A stretch of 64,000 nt of DNA from Albifimbria verrucaria (taxonomy: Eukaryota > Ascomycota > Sordariomycetes > Hypocreales > Stachybotryaceae): positions 2,108,001-2,172,000 of the forward strand of contig JAHREC010000011.1 of the NCBI GenBank assembly GCA_020081605.1. Reading direction: 5' to 3'. Position numbers and translations under genes: made by a program. The notes under the pieces were generated by a model. It saw nothing but the letters and a program-made list of their open reading frames with translations, was not told the DNA's origin and did no database searches. Positions 1-12,527 of this stretch are shown here, in pieces (the first letter of the stretch is position 1; every line of letters begins with the position of its first letter).

Positions 1-471
1 TGGCGCCGATGTACTACCGCAACGCCCAAGCCGCCCTCGTCGTTTACGACCTGACCAAGCCCACATCTCTCATCAAGGCCAAGCACTGGGTTGCCGAGCT
101 GCAACGGCAAGCATCGCCCGGAATTGTCATTGCTCTGGTTGGAAACAAGCTCGACTTGACCAACGAACCGGCACCCTCTACGGACGACGATGGCGACGAC
201 GGAGAGGATTCCGGCGACGCGCGGAAGGTGTCCACGGAGGAGGCCAAGTCATACGCCGAGGAGGAAGGCCTGCTCTTCTTCGAGACCAGTGCGAAGACTG
301 GCCACAACGTAACAGAGGTGTTCACGGCGATTGCCAACGCCATACCCGAGACCTCGTTGAAGAGCGCAAGGGAGGAGCCGCGGCGAGTGCGGCCAGCAGG
401 GGTGGGGAGGAGCAGAGGGTCAATCTAGGGGACCGAGAGAGTCTGGCGCCAAGGACAACTGCGCTTGCTAG
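1..471 (+). CDS. Rab5-type small GTPase (Ypt5/Vps21 family), 5'-partial and frame-broken
   Basis: This is the C-terminal part of an early-endosome Rab GTPase; the start lies before the window. The first full codon is at 3. Visible are the end of switch II (APMYYRNA), the guanine-specificity motif NKLD, an acidic insert (DDDGDDGED) and the ETSAKT motif. The open frame stops at 426-428 without the prenylation cysteines every Rab5 needs. A second frame carries the expected tail [12 protein letters not shown] (about 404-439), and a third ends AKDNCAC at 469-471, a double-geranylgeranyl CAC tail. One missing base near 369-376 and one near 435-447 join them. The NKLDL context after [10 protein letters not shown] favours Rab5 over other Rabs. 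By family it recruits endosome tethering factors. I treat the breaks as sequence error because the tail is intact in the shifted frames. Confidence 0.85.
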
Positions 472-1233
472 ATGGACGTTGGGTTGGTTTGTAACGTGCG
501 GCATCTAGAGCCGCTCGCCTCGCTCAAGTGGAGGTTGTTGGTTGGATCATCTTATGCGTGCCGAGGGCCTGCAACTGGGAGTCAATTTTGCGTTTTCTGG
601 AGTCACAACTGCTCTAATCCTCTGCCTTACTACCTTGTCTGTCTACCTAGTTCAAATGCCTACATGTCTAGATATTGCTTACTTCAACCTCCGCCTCAGC
701 TACCATGTCTGCATTTTGGCGCATTGATGGAGTGTCTGCCTACCGGGGTCCCTTATCCGTCATGAACCAAGGATACATATTGAACGAGAAATAGCACACA
801 GATGATTCATCTCTACGCCCAGTCTAAGTTTACCAACTGCGTTATTTTCCTTGGCGCTCATATTCCCATGCCCATGATTGCATTCGGCATGCTTGTACTC
901 TGTAGGTCGTTACACTTTGTACTTCCTTCTACCCATACACGTGACCTCGCTCTAGTGCGTCTTGGGGTCTGGCTCTTCCGATTCAGTGGTCCACTTTTTT
1001 CTTCGGCAGCGCGTTCATCAAACTCCTCTTAGCAAGCGGATTCCGATACATTCATGGCAAATCCGTCTGCCTGGACCTGCATCATTGCATGATTGTTTCG
1101 CGTCGCACATCATCGAGGTCACGCGAACGACGTGGCGAACATACACACTCCCTTCCCTCCACGTCGCGATCCAGCTGTCTTGACTCTTCCACCCATGAAG
1201 TCGACTTGAGGATCCGCAGACACCGTCGACGAC
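472..1233. other. Intergenic, no gene seen
   Basis: This is 3' flank of the Rab gene and 5' flank of the RING gene. The reading frames here are short and resemble no family I know. No repeat or RNA gene is visible. Confidence 0.6.
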
Positions 1234-4171
1234 ATGGCTCTGTCCATTTCCGAGGCCCAGGCTGAGCTCATCAGGTTGGTTCCAGCACCTCCAAGTGATA
1301 TTCTTAGTTTCTCGTTGACGCTGACTTTGCCCAGCTCTCTGGCGCCCGACGACATCCCCATCAAACTTCGTTGCGCCATCTGCAGCAAGCTGGCAGTCAA
1401 CGCGTTCCGCCTGCCGTGCTGCGAGCAGGCCATCTGCGAGACATGTATGCGCTCGCGATAATAGGCATCCATTTAACTTTCAAAGCTGACGCAAGCAAGG
1501 CCAATCGAATCTTCCGTCGTCGTGTCCTGTCTGCGAACACTCGCCCTTGAGCGCCGAGGATTGCAATCCGAACAAGTCGCTACGAACTACGATCAGGGTG
1601 TTTCTGCGCACGGCTGAGAAGAAACGTGAGGCCAGCCGGCCGAAAGAGTCCAAAGACTCGGCACCTGCGACGCCGGTTGAAGCGGTTAAGCCATCGCTGC
1701 CGGCTCCAGAAGCACAGCCCAGTGCTGAGGCTGTGACTCAGCCAGAAGCCAATGGGCACGATGAAGAGGTCGGACCTGCCTTGAAGAATGAAACAAGTGT
1801 AGAGGGCACGACGCATGCTGATACCGTATGACACATTGCATTCCTTGGTTGAGCAAACACTAACGAGGTCCAGAAGCAAGCTACGGAACAACCTGAGGAC
1901 CATCAACCAGATGAAGCTACGGAGGCTCCCTCGAACGCTGTTGAAACTCAAGGCGAACACGATGATCAAGTTGTTCCTCAAGATGCGGAGCAGCAGGATG
2001 CGACTGAGCAGGGCGACGAGGACGAGGCGTCAGGCCAGGATCAGGAGAATTTCGGAAACGATATGAACAATGGTTTCCCAACATGAACTTTAACGGTACG
2101 GGCGATTTTAATCAGATGCAAATGATGATGGCCATGCAGAACGGCATGGGGAACAACGCGTTTGGCGGTTTTCCTATGATGAGTGAGTGATGAGCCTTCA
2201 GCCCTCCCCCGCCCTTCGTATACGTCACGATGCTAACCAGGCTCAAGCAGCGATGCCAGGTATGGGCATGGATCCCATGGCGATGCAGAACATGTACATG
2301 AATGGTGGTTTCCAAGGCATGGGCATGAACGGCATGGGTGGCTACGGAGGGTTCGGACAAGGCTCCAATAATAACTGGAACGGTTCGCAATCGTGGAATT
2401 TCGACCAGAATAATTACAATCAAAATGGTCCTGGCATGGGAGCTGGTGAATTTGGAAACTTTAACTCAGGATTCCAGACAGGATACAATCAAGGTAATTA
2501 TGGTCACCAGTTCAATGACTATCGCCGCGGCAATTTCGGACGTGGTCGAGGACGTGGCCGCGGCTTCTACGGCGGCTACGGCCGAGGCGGTGCCCACCAG
2601 TACGGTGGTTATGGGAACGTTCAAGACCCCTCGCAGTTTGCCCAGCACGGACAAGGCCAGCAGCAGCAGGTCGAAGGCAGCGGTCAGGATGCCCATGCAG
2701 ATGGAAGGCAAGTCGATGAGTTCGGTCGCGATGTCCGGTCACAGGATGCTACGGAGGACGCTGGTGAGGACGCTGGTGGCGCAGATGCCGCGGACAAGGA
2801 CACCACTGCACTAGCATCGCGTGAGAACCTAGGCAATGAATCTCTAGGAGACGTATCCCGTATAGGGCGAGAACCTCCCAAGGGACCTAATGCGTTTGGA
2901 AATATGCACGCCCGTCCCGGGTCAGGAGTCATTCGATCGGTGCTGTCAGCGCCAGATGTGCCACTTAACGCTCCCACGGGACCCAAAGCTATGCGCCAGG
3001 GCTTACCGAATACTAGTCTGCACAATCTACGAGCCCGGGGCTTCCAGGTTGGGGACGAGCCGCCAAAACCGGCCGTTCCACAGCAGCCAACGCCAGTTGA
3101 GAAGCCCAAGTCCAGGAGTAGTTCCCTCGACCGCAGCAGAGCGGTGCAAGTGACTTACAAGGCGGTCGGAATGAAGACCCGGTCAAGGGTGATGACGAAC
3201 GTGATGAAGAGGCTCAAGAAGCACCAGATAAGGGTGGCGATCGCTCACGGACCAGGTCTCGAGCCACAAGCAGAAGCCGCAGCAGAAGTCAGAGTCGGGA
3301 CCACAGAAGCTCGCATCGGCGTAGACGACAACGCTCGGCGTCCGTCGAGGAGCCAGGGTCAGACGGCGACCATCGCCGCAACAAGAAGCACAGGAGCAGC
3401 AAACGTTCTCGCCATGACGAGGATACTTCGAGAGTGAAAGAAGATAAGTATACAGAAAGGTCGCGTTCTGCCTCGCCCGACGACTCGAAGAGATCCGGTC
3501 ACCGCAGCCGCAGGGACCGAGACTACGATAAGCGCAGGGATAGAGAGAAGGACAAGCATCGCGAGGATGATCGTAAGAGATCTTCTCATCGGTCGCACCG
3601 TGACAGAGACTACGAATCGTCACGGCGACGCGACAAGGACAGAGAAAGGGAGAGGGATAGGGACCGAGATAGGGACAGGAAGGACCGCAAAGACCGACAT
3701 CGAGACAGAGATCGAGACAGGGACTATAGACACGAGAGCGGCAGCAGGAGACACTCTCCCGAAGGTCGATCTGGATCTGTGGAAAGAGATGACGAGCGGG
3801 AGAAAGACTTCAAACCTCCCTCAGGGCCCCGGGGCTTTGACAAAGGCTCCAACGCTCGCAGCTCCCGGGACGCACCGAACCCAGATCGGCGCGGCTCGCA
3901 AGCCTCAGCGGGCGGCGGTGGCGGCGGCAGTCATAAAGACGCTCACACACTAGAACGTGAGGCCCGCAACCGTGAGCGCTTGCTGAAGGAGGCTCAACGC
4001 ATGGCTGGCCTCGCGGGGCTGGTGGGCGCTGAAGCGCAGTCGCGAAGACAGCGATGAGGGGCGCGCAAGGGACGCAGAACAGGGCGTCGAGGTGAGACAC
4101 ACGACAGGGGCGACGAGGAGGAGCGGATGCGCCGGTTAGAAGCCGAGCGGGAAGGCGGACGATGGGGCTAG
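1234..4171 (+). CDS. RING-finger protein with RGG and Arg-Ser/Arg-Asp tail
   Basis: Exons are 1234-1274, 1335-1444, 1500-1825, 1868-2182 and 2251 onward, with GT-AG introns of 60, 55, 42 and 68 bp. The N-terminus has a RING-type zinc finger (CAICSK ... CPVCEH, about residues 25-65) followed by NKSLRTT. Then come an acidic Gln/Glu stretch, a Met/Gly/Asn-rich part, an RGG box (FGRGRGRGRG near 2540), and a long Arg-Ser/Arg-Asp/Arg-Glu domain (about 3250-3740). Single missing bases are inferred at 2077-2079 and near 3142-3146; with them the length to the first stop is 867 codons including the stop. TGA at 4055-4057 ends the frame, but the same frame continues with DEEERMRRLEAEREGGRW to TAG at 4169-4171, so the true end is probably there. 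RING suggests ubiquitin ligase activity; RGG/RS domains suggest RNA or splicing-factor contacts. The function is inference. Confidence 0.78.
4055..4057 (+). other. In-frame TGA inside the RING/RS gene
   Basis: The stop sits between arginine-rich sequence and an in-frame continuation of 37 codons that is strongly coding in character (KGRRTGRRGE ... EEERMRRLEAE). A CGA-to-TGA change would explain it. Confidence 0.5.
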
Positions 4172-5815
4172 GAAGCAAGGCCCTGCACAAGATACGAACG
4201 TGGGAGAGTTTAAAAACATGACAGAGCATCTAAAGCCTCTGCGGCCTGTATGAGAGCGCACGAATCTGGAGAATTTGTTGCTGCAGGATGGAGCTGTCCG
4301 GTATGCTTTGTGTACAGGGCTGGCATGGGTGTGCGATGCATAGGAGTAGCATCTGATAGGAGTTGGCCTTTCTAAAACAAGGCTCGGCCATAGAATAAAA
4401 CAGCCGTTTGCAACAGTTGGTTCGGAACGTTCGGATGTCATGAAAGGGCGTGGAGATGCCGGGTTGTGACGAGCTGTTGACCCAGCATGTCCAGAGTCAG
4501 GTAACCAACGGGATGTTCTCCGTGTTGGATTGTTACTCAACAGGTTGCAGCACCCATGCGACACATATAGTCAGCCGTGAGTAAACGGAGATGGATGCTG
4601 TGTTTTCATGCACCGTCAAGATAACACACGCCCCTCCTAAACTGTCGGATAGGAGCATTTGATGCAACGGGAAATTGTACAGCCCGTGTATGCACACTCG
4701 TTGCTGTAGGGTAGGCCACACGGTATGAACGCCTCGGAACTGCATCCAACAGGTAAAGGCTTGTTGAGAATCATTGCTTTTCCATGTTTGTAGGGTCTTT
4801 GTAAGACACCTGTCTCACCCCAAAAGCCTAAAAGATGTCAAATAAAAGAAGCTATGAAATAAGAAAAATATAAGAAAAAGATCTACACACCCCGAAGAGG
4901 AAATATGCAGAAACACCGTTGGATGCTATTTTTACGTCGCAATGTATACAGTACGGCGCCCAAACTGCAACGACTGGTCCAACCCCTGCATTAGTCAAAC
5001 TGCTGCAGATCTTTTCCACCTAAACTATCGACGACTAACCCAGACCTTTAGGTTGGCTGTGCGTGGTCCTGGAAGCATATCGCCCACTCCAGCCCCTGCA
5101 CTGCTTATCCGCAATGCTGGATTTCTACGTCTTGCCTTACACAATTCAAGAGCAAGATCGGGATTGCTTGTGAAGGCAATGGATTGGTTTCCATAGCATT
5201 CTCTCCAACTACCGCTAGCAGCTTGCTCGGTAATGCCTCCCTGAAAGACAAGGGTTGCTCTTACGATGACCCTCCTTCATCCTTACTAGTCCTCAGACTA
5301 GACAGAAAGTCGCGTTGCCGCTGTGCGAAAACGATCATTTAGACAGGGCGACCCTGCTACCGGACTGCTGGAACGGCCCGAAACAATCACCGGTCAAATC
5401 AGCTACCGTCATCATGTTGCTTGGAGAACGAGCTCTTAGTCGTCAATGCCAGAAGGCTTCGATTCTATGTGATTTGTCTTTTTCCTAACCACCACTCCCT
5501 CCCATTCCCCAGGCCTGATGGAAGCCGTAGCAGTTCGAAAGAAAAAGGAAGAAGAAAAAGGTACTAAATATGTATGTTTCTAGGCCATGCATCGGCCGTA
5601 GTCTTTCCCAGTCATGATATGCTATCCTGATACTCCCAATTCACCATGCTCCTGTGTACAGAGGCCATTATACGCAAAAACCCCGGAAAGGGTGTTAAAA
5701 TTATACACAACGCCGCCAGACATGATATTGGCACCAAATCATGATGACAAGTTCATCTCCAAGAGACAAATGATTCCCTGCGTTAGGAGCAAGCACACGT
5801 CGTCCCTCCGAGGTT
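4172..5815. other. Intergenic between convergent genes
   Basis: This separates the 3' ends of the RING gene (+) and the galactosyltransferase gene (-). It has an A-rich stretch near 4835-4885 and no recognisable protein, tRNA or repeat. Confidence 0.6.
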
Positions 5816-7296
5816 CTACACCGAATTATAGCCCGTCTTGGTTGGTCCCATATTGAAAATGTCGTCGCAAATCCAGTTGTTCTCTACTCGCTTCCAGAGG
5901 AAGTAGGGGATGTCTTCAAAACGCTCTCTCCATATGCCGTTAATGCCCATGGAGTACCAGAAGTCGAACCATCGTATCGAAAATGGTGGTCGGGGTTCCG
6001 GGTTTGGCGGGAGGGGAATCTCCTTGACGCCGAACTCATCAAAGCAGGCGGCCACCTTGAACCACGCATCGTCCGTTTTGAGATGGTGGACGAGAATAGC
6101 ATCACGCGTGCCAACGGCGTGGCTCACCGAGTTAGGATGCGAACCTGCCCTAGCCCAAGCCGTGCCGTCACCGCGCGAGTCCCGATCGTCGTAGTCGAAT
6201 TTCTCGCTACCTCGAAAGTTGACAAAGTTGATGAGCTTCTTGCCCTTGAGCAGCAAAATGGAGAAAGTCATGTCTTCACCCATGATGACGTTAAACCTCG
6301 TCTGCAACGCTACAAACATGGCCACCAGATCCCATGTAATCGTGTACATGGAGCCGTTGGGAAAGACGAGATCGCGAGGCCCGGAATAGTAGAGCTCGCT
6401 GATGACGGTGAGATCCACCGCAGCCTTGAGCCGTCCAGCCTCCTTGGTCATCCTGGGGAGCAGGAAGCGGTCCCAGAAGCCGCGGGCGTTGAGCCACGAG
6501 TCCGTGTCCATTTTGGAGATAAACTCGTAACGCATATTGTTGTCGTGCAGGTACTTGTAGAACTCGAGCGTCTTGACCGTGTTGGCGGTGAAATCGTCCT
6601 CCTGAATCCTGTCCAAGACAATCATGTCGCCGTAGGTCCTGTTCTCCATTGCCACCATCTCAGTCCAACGCGGGCCCGGGTTAGAGACGACGAAGCGGCC
6701 ATCGAAGGGAACGTCTTGGTAGAGCTTCATCCAGGTGGAGCGAACCTTCATGCGGGACTGAGCGTCGGAAGCGGCGCAGATGACGGCGGCAAGCCAGGGC
6801 AGGGCCATTCCTGCGACGTCTCGTTGGCGGACTCGAGCGGCGAGTAGGGGAAAGGGTTCAGCGGGTAGAGCTGCTTGGGGAGGTGGTTGACGAAGGTGCC
6901 GTGGATGACGGGCTTGGATTCGGGAGGCGTGAAGGGAGCATGGTGCCGGGGCCACCTCTTGAAGAAGACGAGGAGGATGACGAGGTTGATGAAGAAGGCG
7001 AGCAGCAATCGACGATGGTACTTGGGAGGCGGCACAAGACGGCGCAGCCTCGCGGGCAAGGGCAGGTTGGAGAGCGTCGGGAGATACCTGCTGGTCTTGT
7101 TGACGCCGGCGCGGACGGCCAGCGGAACGTACGAGATGCGCATGCGACAGAAGCGAGCGAAACGACGACGACCAGGGCGAGGTCGAGGTCGAGGTGGTGA
7201 TCGAGATCGAGATCGTGATTGAGGACGAGGACGAGGGAGAGAGCGAGGGCTGGCAAAGACGGAGGAGAGACGGGAAGCCAAGTTATACATCAACAC
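5816..7296 (-). CDS. GT31-like galactosyltransferase, type II membrane protein
   Basis: This looks like a Golgi glycosyltransferase of the beta-1,3-galactosyltransferase (GT31) type, 493 codons plus stop. From the N-terminus it has a basic Arg/Pro/Ser-rich cytosolic tail, a membrane anchor (LLLAFFINLVILLVFF, about residues 96-112), a proline-rich stem, then the catalytic domain. The DxD motif that binds the nucleotide-sugar metal ion is DTD in KMDTDSW. GEDMTF is the downstream acidic motif. The frame breaks at about 6806-6810: SANETSQE is read in one frame and MALPWLAAVICAASDAQSRM in the next, joined by one missing base. No intron is evident. The start at 7296 puts the basic tail before the anchor, as expected. 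Donor and acceptor sugars cannot be told from sequence. Confidence 0.8.
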
Positions 7297-9404
7297 CGAT
7301 ATTGTATTAACCTAAACTTGCTGGGTTCCTAGCAGCTAGCGCGGGAGCGACAAGGAGCGCCGCCAGCGACGAAATGAAACCCAAGAGACGCTGCTACTGC
7401 TGTAACAAAAAAAGTAAGAAAAGGAAACGGCCAGGCCTGATCGGGGCAAGAAAGGGGCCGAGCACCCGTTGTACAGGCACAGGCGCATGCACAGTACAGT
7501 CCTGGGCTGTACAGTGCACCGCTGTACATACATGCAACTTGCTGACTTGCAAGGGGAGGGGTGTGGCAGTGACGGTCATTCAGTAGGGCTGAGCTGGCTG
7601 TGCTATGAGTGCTGGCTGTTAGTGCCGTGCGTTAGTGGTCAGTCCTCCCCCAGTGCCCCACGAAGCCAGCGCCTTCACTCTCTGTGATTGATTCAGACGT
7701 ACAGAGTACGTTGGGTGGTCTAGGTACACTCTAGTCACCGCCTACTAACCCATCGTCCGTCGCATAACGCTGTATGCCATCCTTGGCCTTGAAATTGCAG
7801 AGTGAAGCTGGGCTCAACAGGATCCGAAGCCAAGCATGGATTATGTGGACTCTGGCCTCGACCCATACCCGTACCATGTCCTGTCATTAAAGGTGGGCGT
7901 TGAATTCCCCTTTAGGTCTACTCTTCTACCCGTCCAAACGTTGCGTAGGCGGAGCGTCAGATGTACAGGTAGGTTAGTAGGTAGGTGGGGATGCCAACTT
8001 GCCGGTACTGGTGCTGAGGCTGGGTTTGAGGTTAAGGCTGATTCTGGATACTGAGCTGAGTTTGGAGCAACAATTCCTTCAGTGATAGAGAAGGAAAAAA
8101 AGGGGCACCTCGCCAATCGTTATAGACCACGCTTACTTACCCAATATAGTAGTACCCTGTAGCGCAAAGTTGGCAGATCCGTGAGTGCCAGGGGATTCTT
8201 GTGCCTTTCCCATCCTTCCCCATCGCCAACTTCCGCTTACACATTGACAGTGAATATTCTCCACTCGTACTGTGCCAAGCCTCTGGAGGTACTTACGTAT
8301 TGCTTCACTTCACTTCACTTTATTCCACCTGTAGCTAAGAGGTAGGTACTAAGATAAGGTAGGTATCCACAGTATCGTGTTTCCTTTCACCCACTCACCC
8401 ACCCTAAACCTGCAAATGCCATTCAACAGGGTGGCACGTCCAACTTATACCAGAAGCTTGACGCTGTCATGCAGTACAGCAAACCAATCCCTTGGTCGAT
8501 AAACGCTCCGGTAACCGGTAAGTGCTTACATATGCTACCAAGCAGCCCTCCATCGACCTCTGTCCGACTCGCAGGCTCGACCAATACTCCGCTTGGACTT
8601 TGTCTCCATCCAGTGTTACGTATCGTGGCTGTTTCAATTTGGCGCCGGCCCCATAGCCTTTAGTCATTCGTCAGCTCTGTCTAGAACACGTCCGAGCGAG
8701 GAAACACAACATCCTTGTCCAAGCTTCTCCCTTCGTCTGGACATGTTCGCGTGCCCACAGACGCTTCTGTCACCTTGGTGCCAAGCCTAGTCTAACTTGC
8801 ACCAGGCGTGAAACACGGTCCCCAACGGATGGATGAACTATCTTGGCGATTGTTGACTACCTACGTTGTGAAGTTGCTTAACCGACCAATTCAGAAAACC
8901 ACATGCAGGTGACTATTTCCATAAAACGTTGCACATGCTCGAATTCCAACTCTTTATCTCCCCTTGGTCACTGGACTTCATCGTCCGACCTTGAGAACAG
9001 CGGCCCACTGGCTGGAGATGGTGATATATATATATTCCTGACGCAAAATGCCCCATCAAGGCAAACATCTCGAGGGACCACAGCGCAGTTTCTCAGCCTT
9101 CTCATGATCCTGACTATCTCTGTTATCCACTGCGTAGCGCAGGCAAATCGACCTGACTGGCAGTATCATTATGCCTCTTCGCTAGATTCTAGGTGTCTCC
9201 CCAACGCCGCTTGATGCCGCAAATGCAACCCATTGTCGTTTCATGCTTTAAAACCCCTTATTTTATGTATTTTCTGTTCGTCCCTGACCATAGATGGTAG
9301 AACCAACATGCCTAGTATATGCCCTGGGTCCGGTATTGGAAGGTGTCATATCTGGCAAGAGTCAGCTGGCTGTGTTTCTCCAAAGGCAGGGATGTGGACA
9401 TGAC
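7297..9404. other. Intergenic with TAGGTA-type and GTACAG motifs
   Basis: This is 5' flank of the galactosyltransferase gene and 3' flank of PIK1. It holds repeated GTACAG/CTGTAC words (7465-7535), clusters of GGTAGGTA (7968-7997 and 8339-8372) and three TTCAC units near 8303-8317. I see no gene. Confidence 0.6.
7968..8372. repeat. Scattered GGTAGGTA-type short motifs
   Basis: Imperfect tandem GGTAG/TAGGTA words lie at 7970-7996 and 8339-8372. Such motifs are common in intergenic DNA of many hypocrealean genomes; here they are only a sequence observation. Confidence 0.5.
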
Positions 9405-12400
9405 TTACAGTCGAGTGTAATAGCTTCCATACGATTTCGCAATCAGATCAGTTTCGACAAACTGCTCTGCCTCGTCGGCGCTCAGATGCAGCTGGAATCG
9501 TTGCCGCAGAGCATTTGTTGTCTGCACAACGCCAACGGCAAAGCACGGCATCTTCGAATCACGACCCATCATCGCCACCAGGTCGATGATATTGTCAGCG
9601 GAGCGGCGCAACGCTGAAATACGTTAGTAGGGATACAAACAGCCATAGGCGTCTCGCAACTTACCCTGGAAAGCCTGCTTGCAAAGCTTCTTGTAGTCTT
9701 CATAATCTTGAGAGCCCACTCCACCAAGCACGTCAACATATTCATGCGTGAGTTTGAACGGGGCTGCCTCAAATCCAACCGAGCCTGGCGAGTTCGAAAG
9801 CATAAACCCAAAATCAATATGCACCATATGTCCCTCGCTATCAACAAGGATATTGCCGTTATGACGATCCTTCAACTGCAACACGTACGAGATAATGCTA
9901 TAGGCTGCCAATGACCGCTTGAAAGCATCCACTCCGGCGCGATACGGCTCGCTGTCTGGCTGGCCAAATGCCTTGATGAAGTGATCCTTCAAGGTCGCGA
10001 TGCGGTGGCGGGGGTTTTGGCCAGACTCAATTGACGCAAGGGTGAGACTGCGCTTCAGAGAGTGAAGCGATACACCGTTGGTAATAGTCTCGATGAGACC
10101 GGACGACTCTCCTGTCACTAACATACGCATAAGCTTAACCCATACGTTGATCTTGGCGTCCACCCAGATCTTGTGGCAAACACTGATGAGCTGACAAGCA
10201 AATGCCTCTTGGCGGAGATCAGAGCCTGTCTTTACAATAACACTGACCAAATCCCAATTCTTCATCCAGCCGTAAGGCGAGGATTTGCGGACGCGCTCCT
10301 TCTTGGCTTCCCAGGCCTCTCCAAAGACAGCCGCACTAGGGTCATCACGATCGCCCCGACGCTGCACACCACCGGTCTTGATGTCGTTCTCCATTCTCTC
10401 CCTTCCCGCGCTGGCATTGATCGTCGTAGGTGTATCAAGTGGCGCATCGTCCTCCAAGTCAGGGTTGTTTACTGATATCGATGTGGCATTGGTCTTCGCG
10501 ATGATAGTATCAAAGGTTGGGCCTTGCTCATCCATGTCAAAGCTCTGCTCCTCCATGCTCTGCATGCTAGCAATGATCTTCGCACGAATCGCGGCTACCT
10601 CATGCCTCGGTCGCTTCCCACTGGTAGCTTCGAGCTGTGCAAGCATTTGAGATGCTGTCCGCATGTGCGTGGCCAAGGCCGAGAAATCAGGCTGGTCAGC
10701 GGACGCAGTCCGCGGGAGAGTAATTGTCATTTTCCGACCGGGAGTAGGGCTACTTGTTCCGGAGTTGGAGGCGCCCGAGGTCCTTGGGGTCATGGCATCC
10801 AAAGTTGTCGACGATGTCGTCGCGCCACTGGAGAGGCGTTGCGAGCTTTGAAATTGAGGTGTCTTTGGCGAAAACTTATTTGGTGCCTCTTCGTCAAATG
10901 GCCTCAGGAGTGGAGAGCTGCCCAAGTCACCCGACGTTGGCTCAAAGACACTGTCGATGACAGGCTCTGGGGCTGGGGTCACGGCTGTCACCCTAGGGGT
11001 TTCCGAAGAGAGGTCAAAGATTCGCCTGGAGCCAGCATTCTCATTCAGCAACGTGCTGAGGAGCCGCTGATTCTCGCTGCTGTCCGGATCAAAGGAGAAG
11101 TCGTCGCGTAAAACCTCAGCCATCAAAAGATAGGGGACCTTCTCAGCACTGTTCAAAACGGTGGACTCGCCAGGGTTCAGGCGCACGATACGGTGATGCC
11201 GGCTCTTTGCAGGTGCACCATCTACCAAGGTTGGCGGACAAATGACTGGAATATCGACCTCAGCAGGCAGATCCTGCGAAACGAGAGCTAGCTCAGCACG
11301 AAGTGCGCTCAGCCGTGCAGGTTTCGGTACGATAACTAGCCGGTTAGATATACCCTCCAGAGCAGTCAAGAACTGAGTCTGTGATCTGAAATAGTTCTGC
11401 CTCAGCAATCGAGTCTTCTCCGCCGCTGACATGTTCACACCGAGAAAAGCCTTGGCGTGGTGCGAATGCCTCCTGTTCATGCTCTCTCCTGGTCGTGGTA
11501 CAATCGTAGCGGAAACTGGCGTAGCTGGCCTGGTAACCATACGAGGCGATGGCAAAGGCAAAGATGCCGAACTGAGCCTGGCTTCGAGTGATTGGAGCTC
11601 CAAAGCGGAGGGTCGGGTCGAATCGGCAACAGATTTGGGCTTGGGGCTTGGAGATCGGAGCGACGAGCGACTGGCGATACGGGGATGCGGCAGGGGCTCT
11701 AGCAAGTCGCCTGAATGCGTTGCGCTTGGTATCCTGGTCTCCTTGGCGCGCTTTGATTTCGTCGTGACGGCATTTACGGTATGCGCCCTCGCAGGCTTAG
11801 AAAAGTCTCTCGTCTCAGGAGGGGCATCGGTATCGACAGGCTGTGGTTTCCGAGCTTGAGCTACAGCAAGGGGCCCAGCCCACTGTGGTATCATGGGGAG
11901 AGCAACGCTGGCAAGGACGAAGCTTGATAGCACAGTGACGGGCAGAACATTCTCCTTGATCTTCTCTTGCCGCCCAGCGTCGGCCAAACCGAACACGACA
12001 TGTTGGACTTTATTGTAGACCCGACGGCAGGTCTGGAAGGCGCCTGATTGAGGATTCGAGGAAAGGTCGTGCAAGTATGTCTGGAATAGCCAGAAGGTCT
12101 GGTGGAGCCAAGCTTTGTATTAGCATTGCGCAAGTGCGGAGGTGCCCCCTTCGAGTAACACGTACCAGTAAGGCGGCGGTGACGGATTCCTCGCAGAGAT
12201 CCAAAAGGAACTCCTCTAGAGCCATTGACTCATTGTCGACGCTGATTATGAGGTGGCATAGTTGCGGCAGGAAGAACTCGATATCCTCGTAGGGGAACTG
12301 TCGCAGCTTGTTGCACAGCACGTAGTGGATTCCCACATGGTCGGCATATCGTCTGGTGGAGAGAGAGCAGGGTATCAGTAAAGGCAATGCGCCGGAACGA

Positions 12401-12527
12401 AAGGGAAAATCCAGCTCGGGGGCGACGGCGGATAGGTTGAGACTCACGAGAGGTATGAGACGGAGAGAAAGGGGTTCGAATTGAAGACGTCGGATTCGAG
12501 GAATCTTTGCAGCAGGTCCCACGACAT
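9405..12527 (-). CDS. PIK1: Phosphatidylinositol 4-kinase Pik1 (PI4K III beta)
   Basis: It phosphorylates phosphatidylinositol to PI4P at the Golgi and nucleus, driving secretion. Four exons are read on the minus strand: 12448-12527, 12166-12352, 9665-12098 and 9405-9613, with introns of 95, 67 and 51 bp. The total is 969 aa with no frame break, which marks good sequence here. The start MSWDLLQRFLES and the following YADHVGIHYVLCNKLRQFP form the lipid-kinase-unique helical domain (about 1-115). The conserved SRHHRIVRLNPGE block lies in the middle, flanked by Ser/Thr/Pro-rich linkers. The C-terminal kinase has WDLVSVIVKTGSDLRQE (ATP lysine), the catalytic loop DRHNGNILV (about residue 832) and HIDFGF. 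The last exon carries LVAMMGRDSKMPCF. By family it binds frequenin (Ncs1). Confidence 0.96.

Noticed and set aside
6083..6847. 254-codon plus-strand frame
   Set aside because: It is antisense to the galactosyltransferase catalytic domain and has no domain features.
10524..11111. 195-codon plus-strand frame
   Set aside because: It is antisense to PIK1, which is an intact gene on the other strand.
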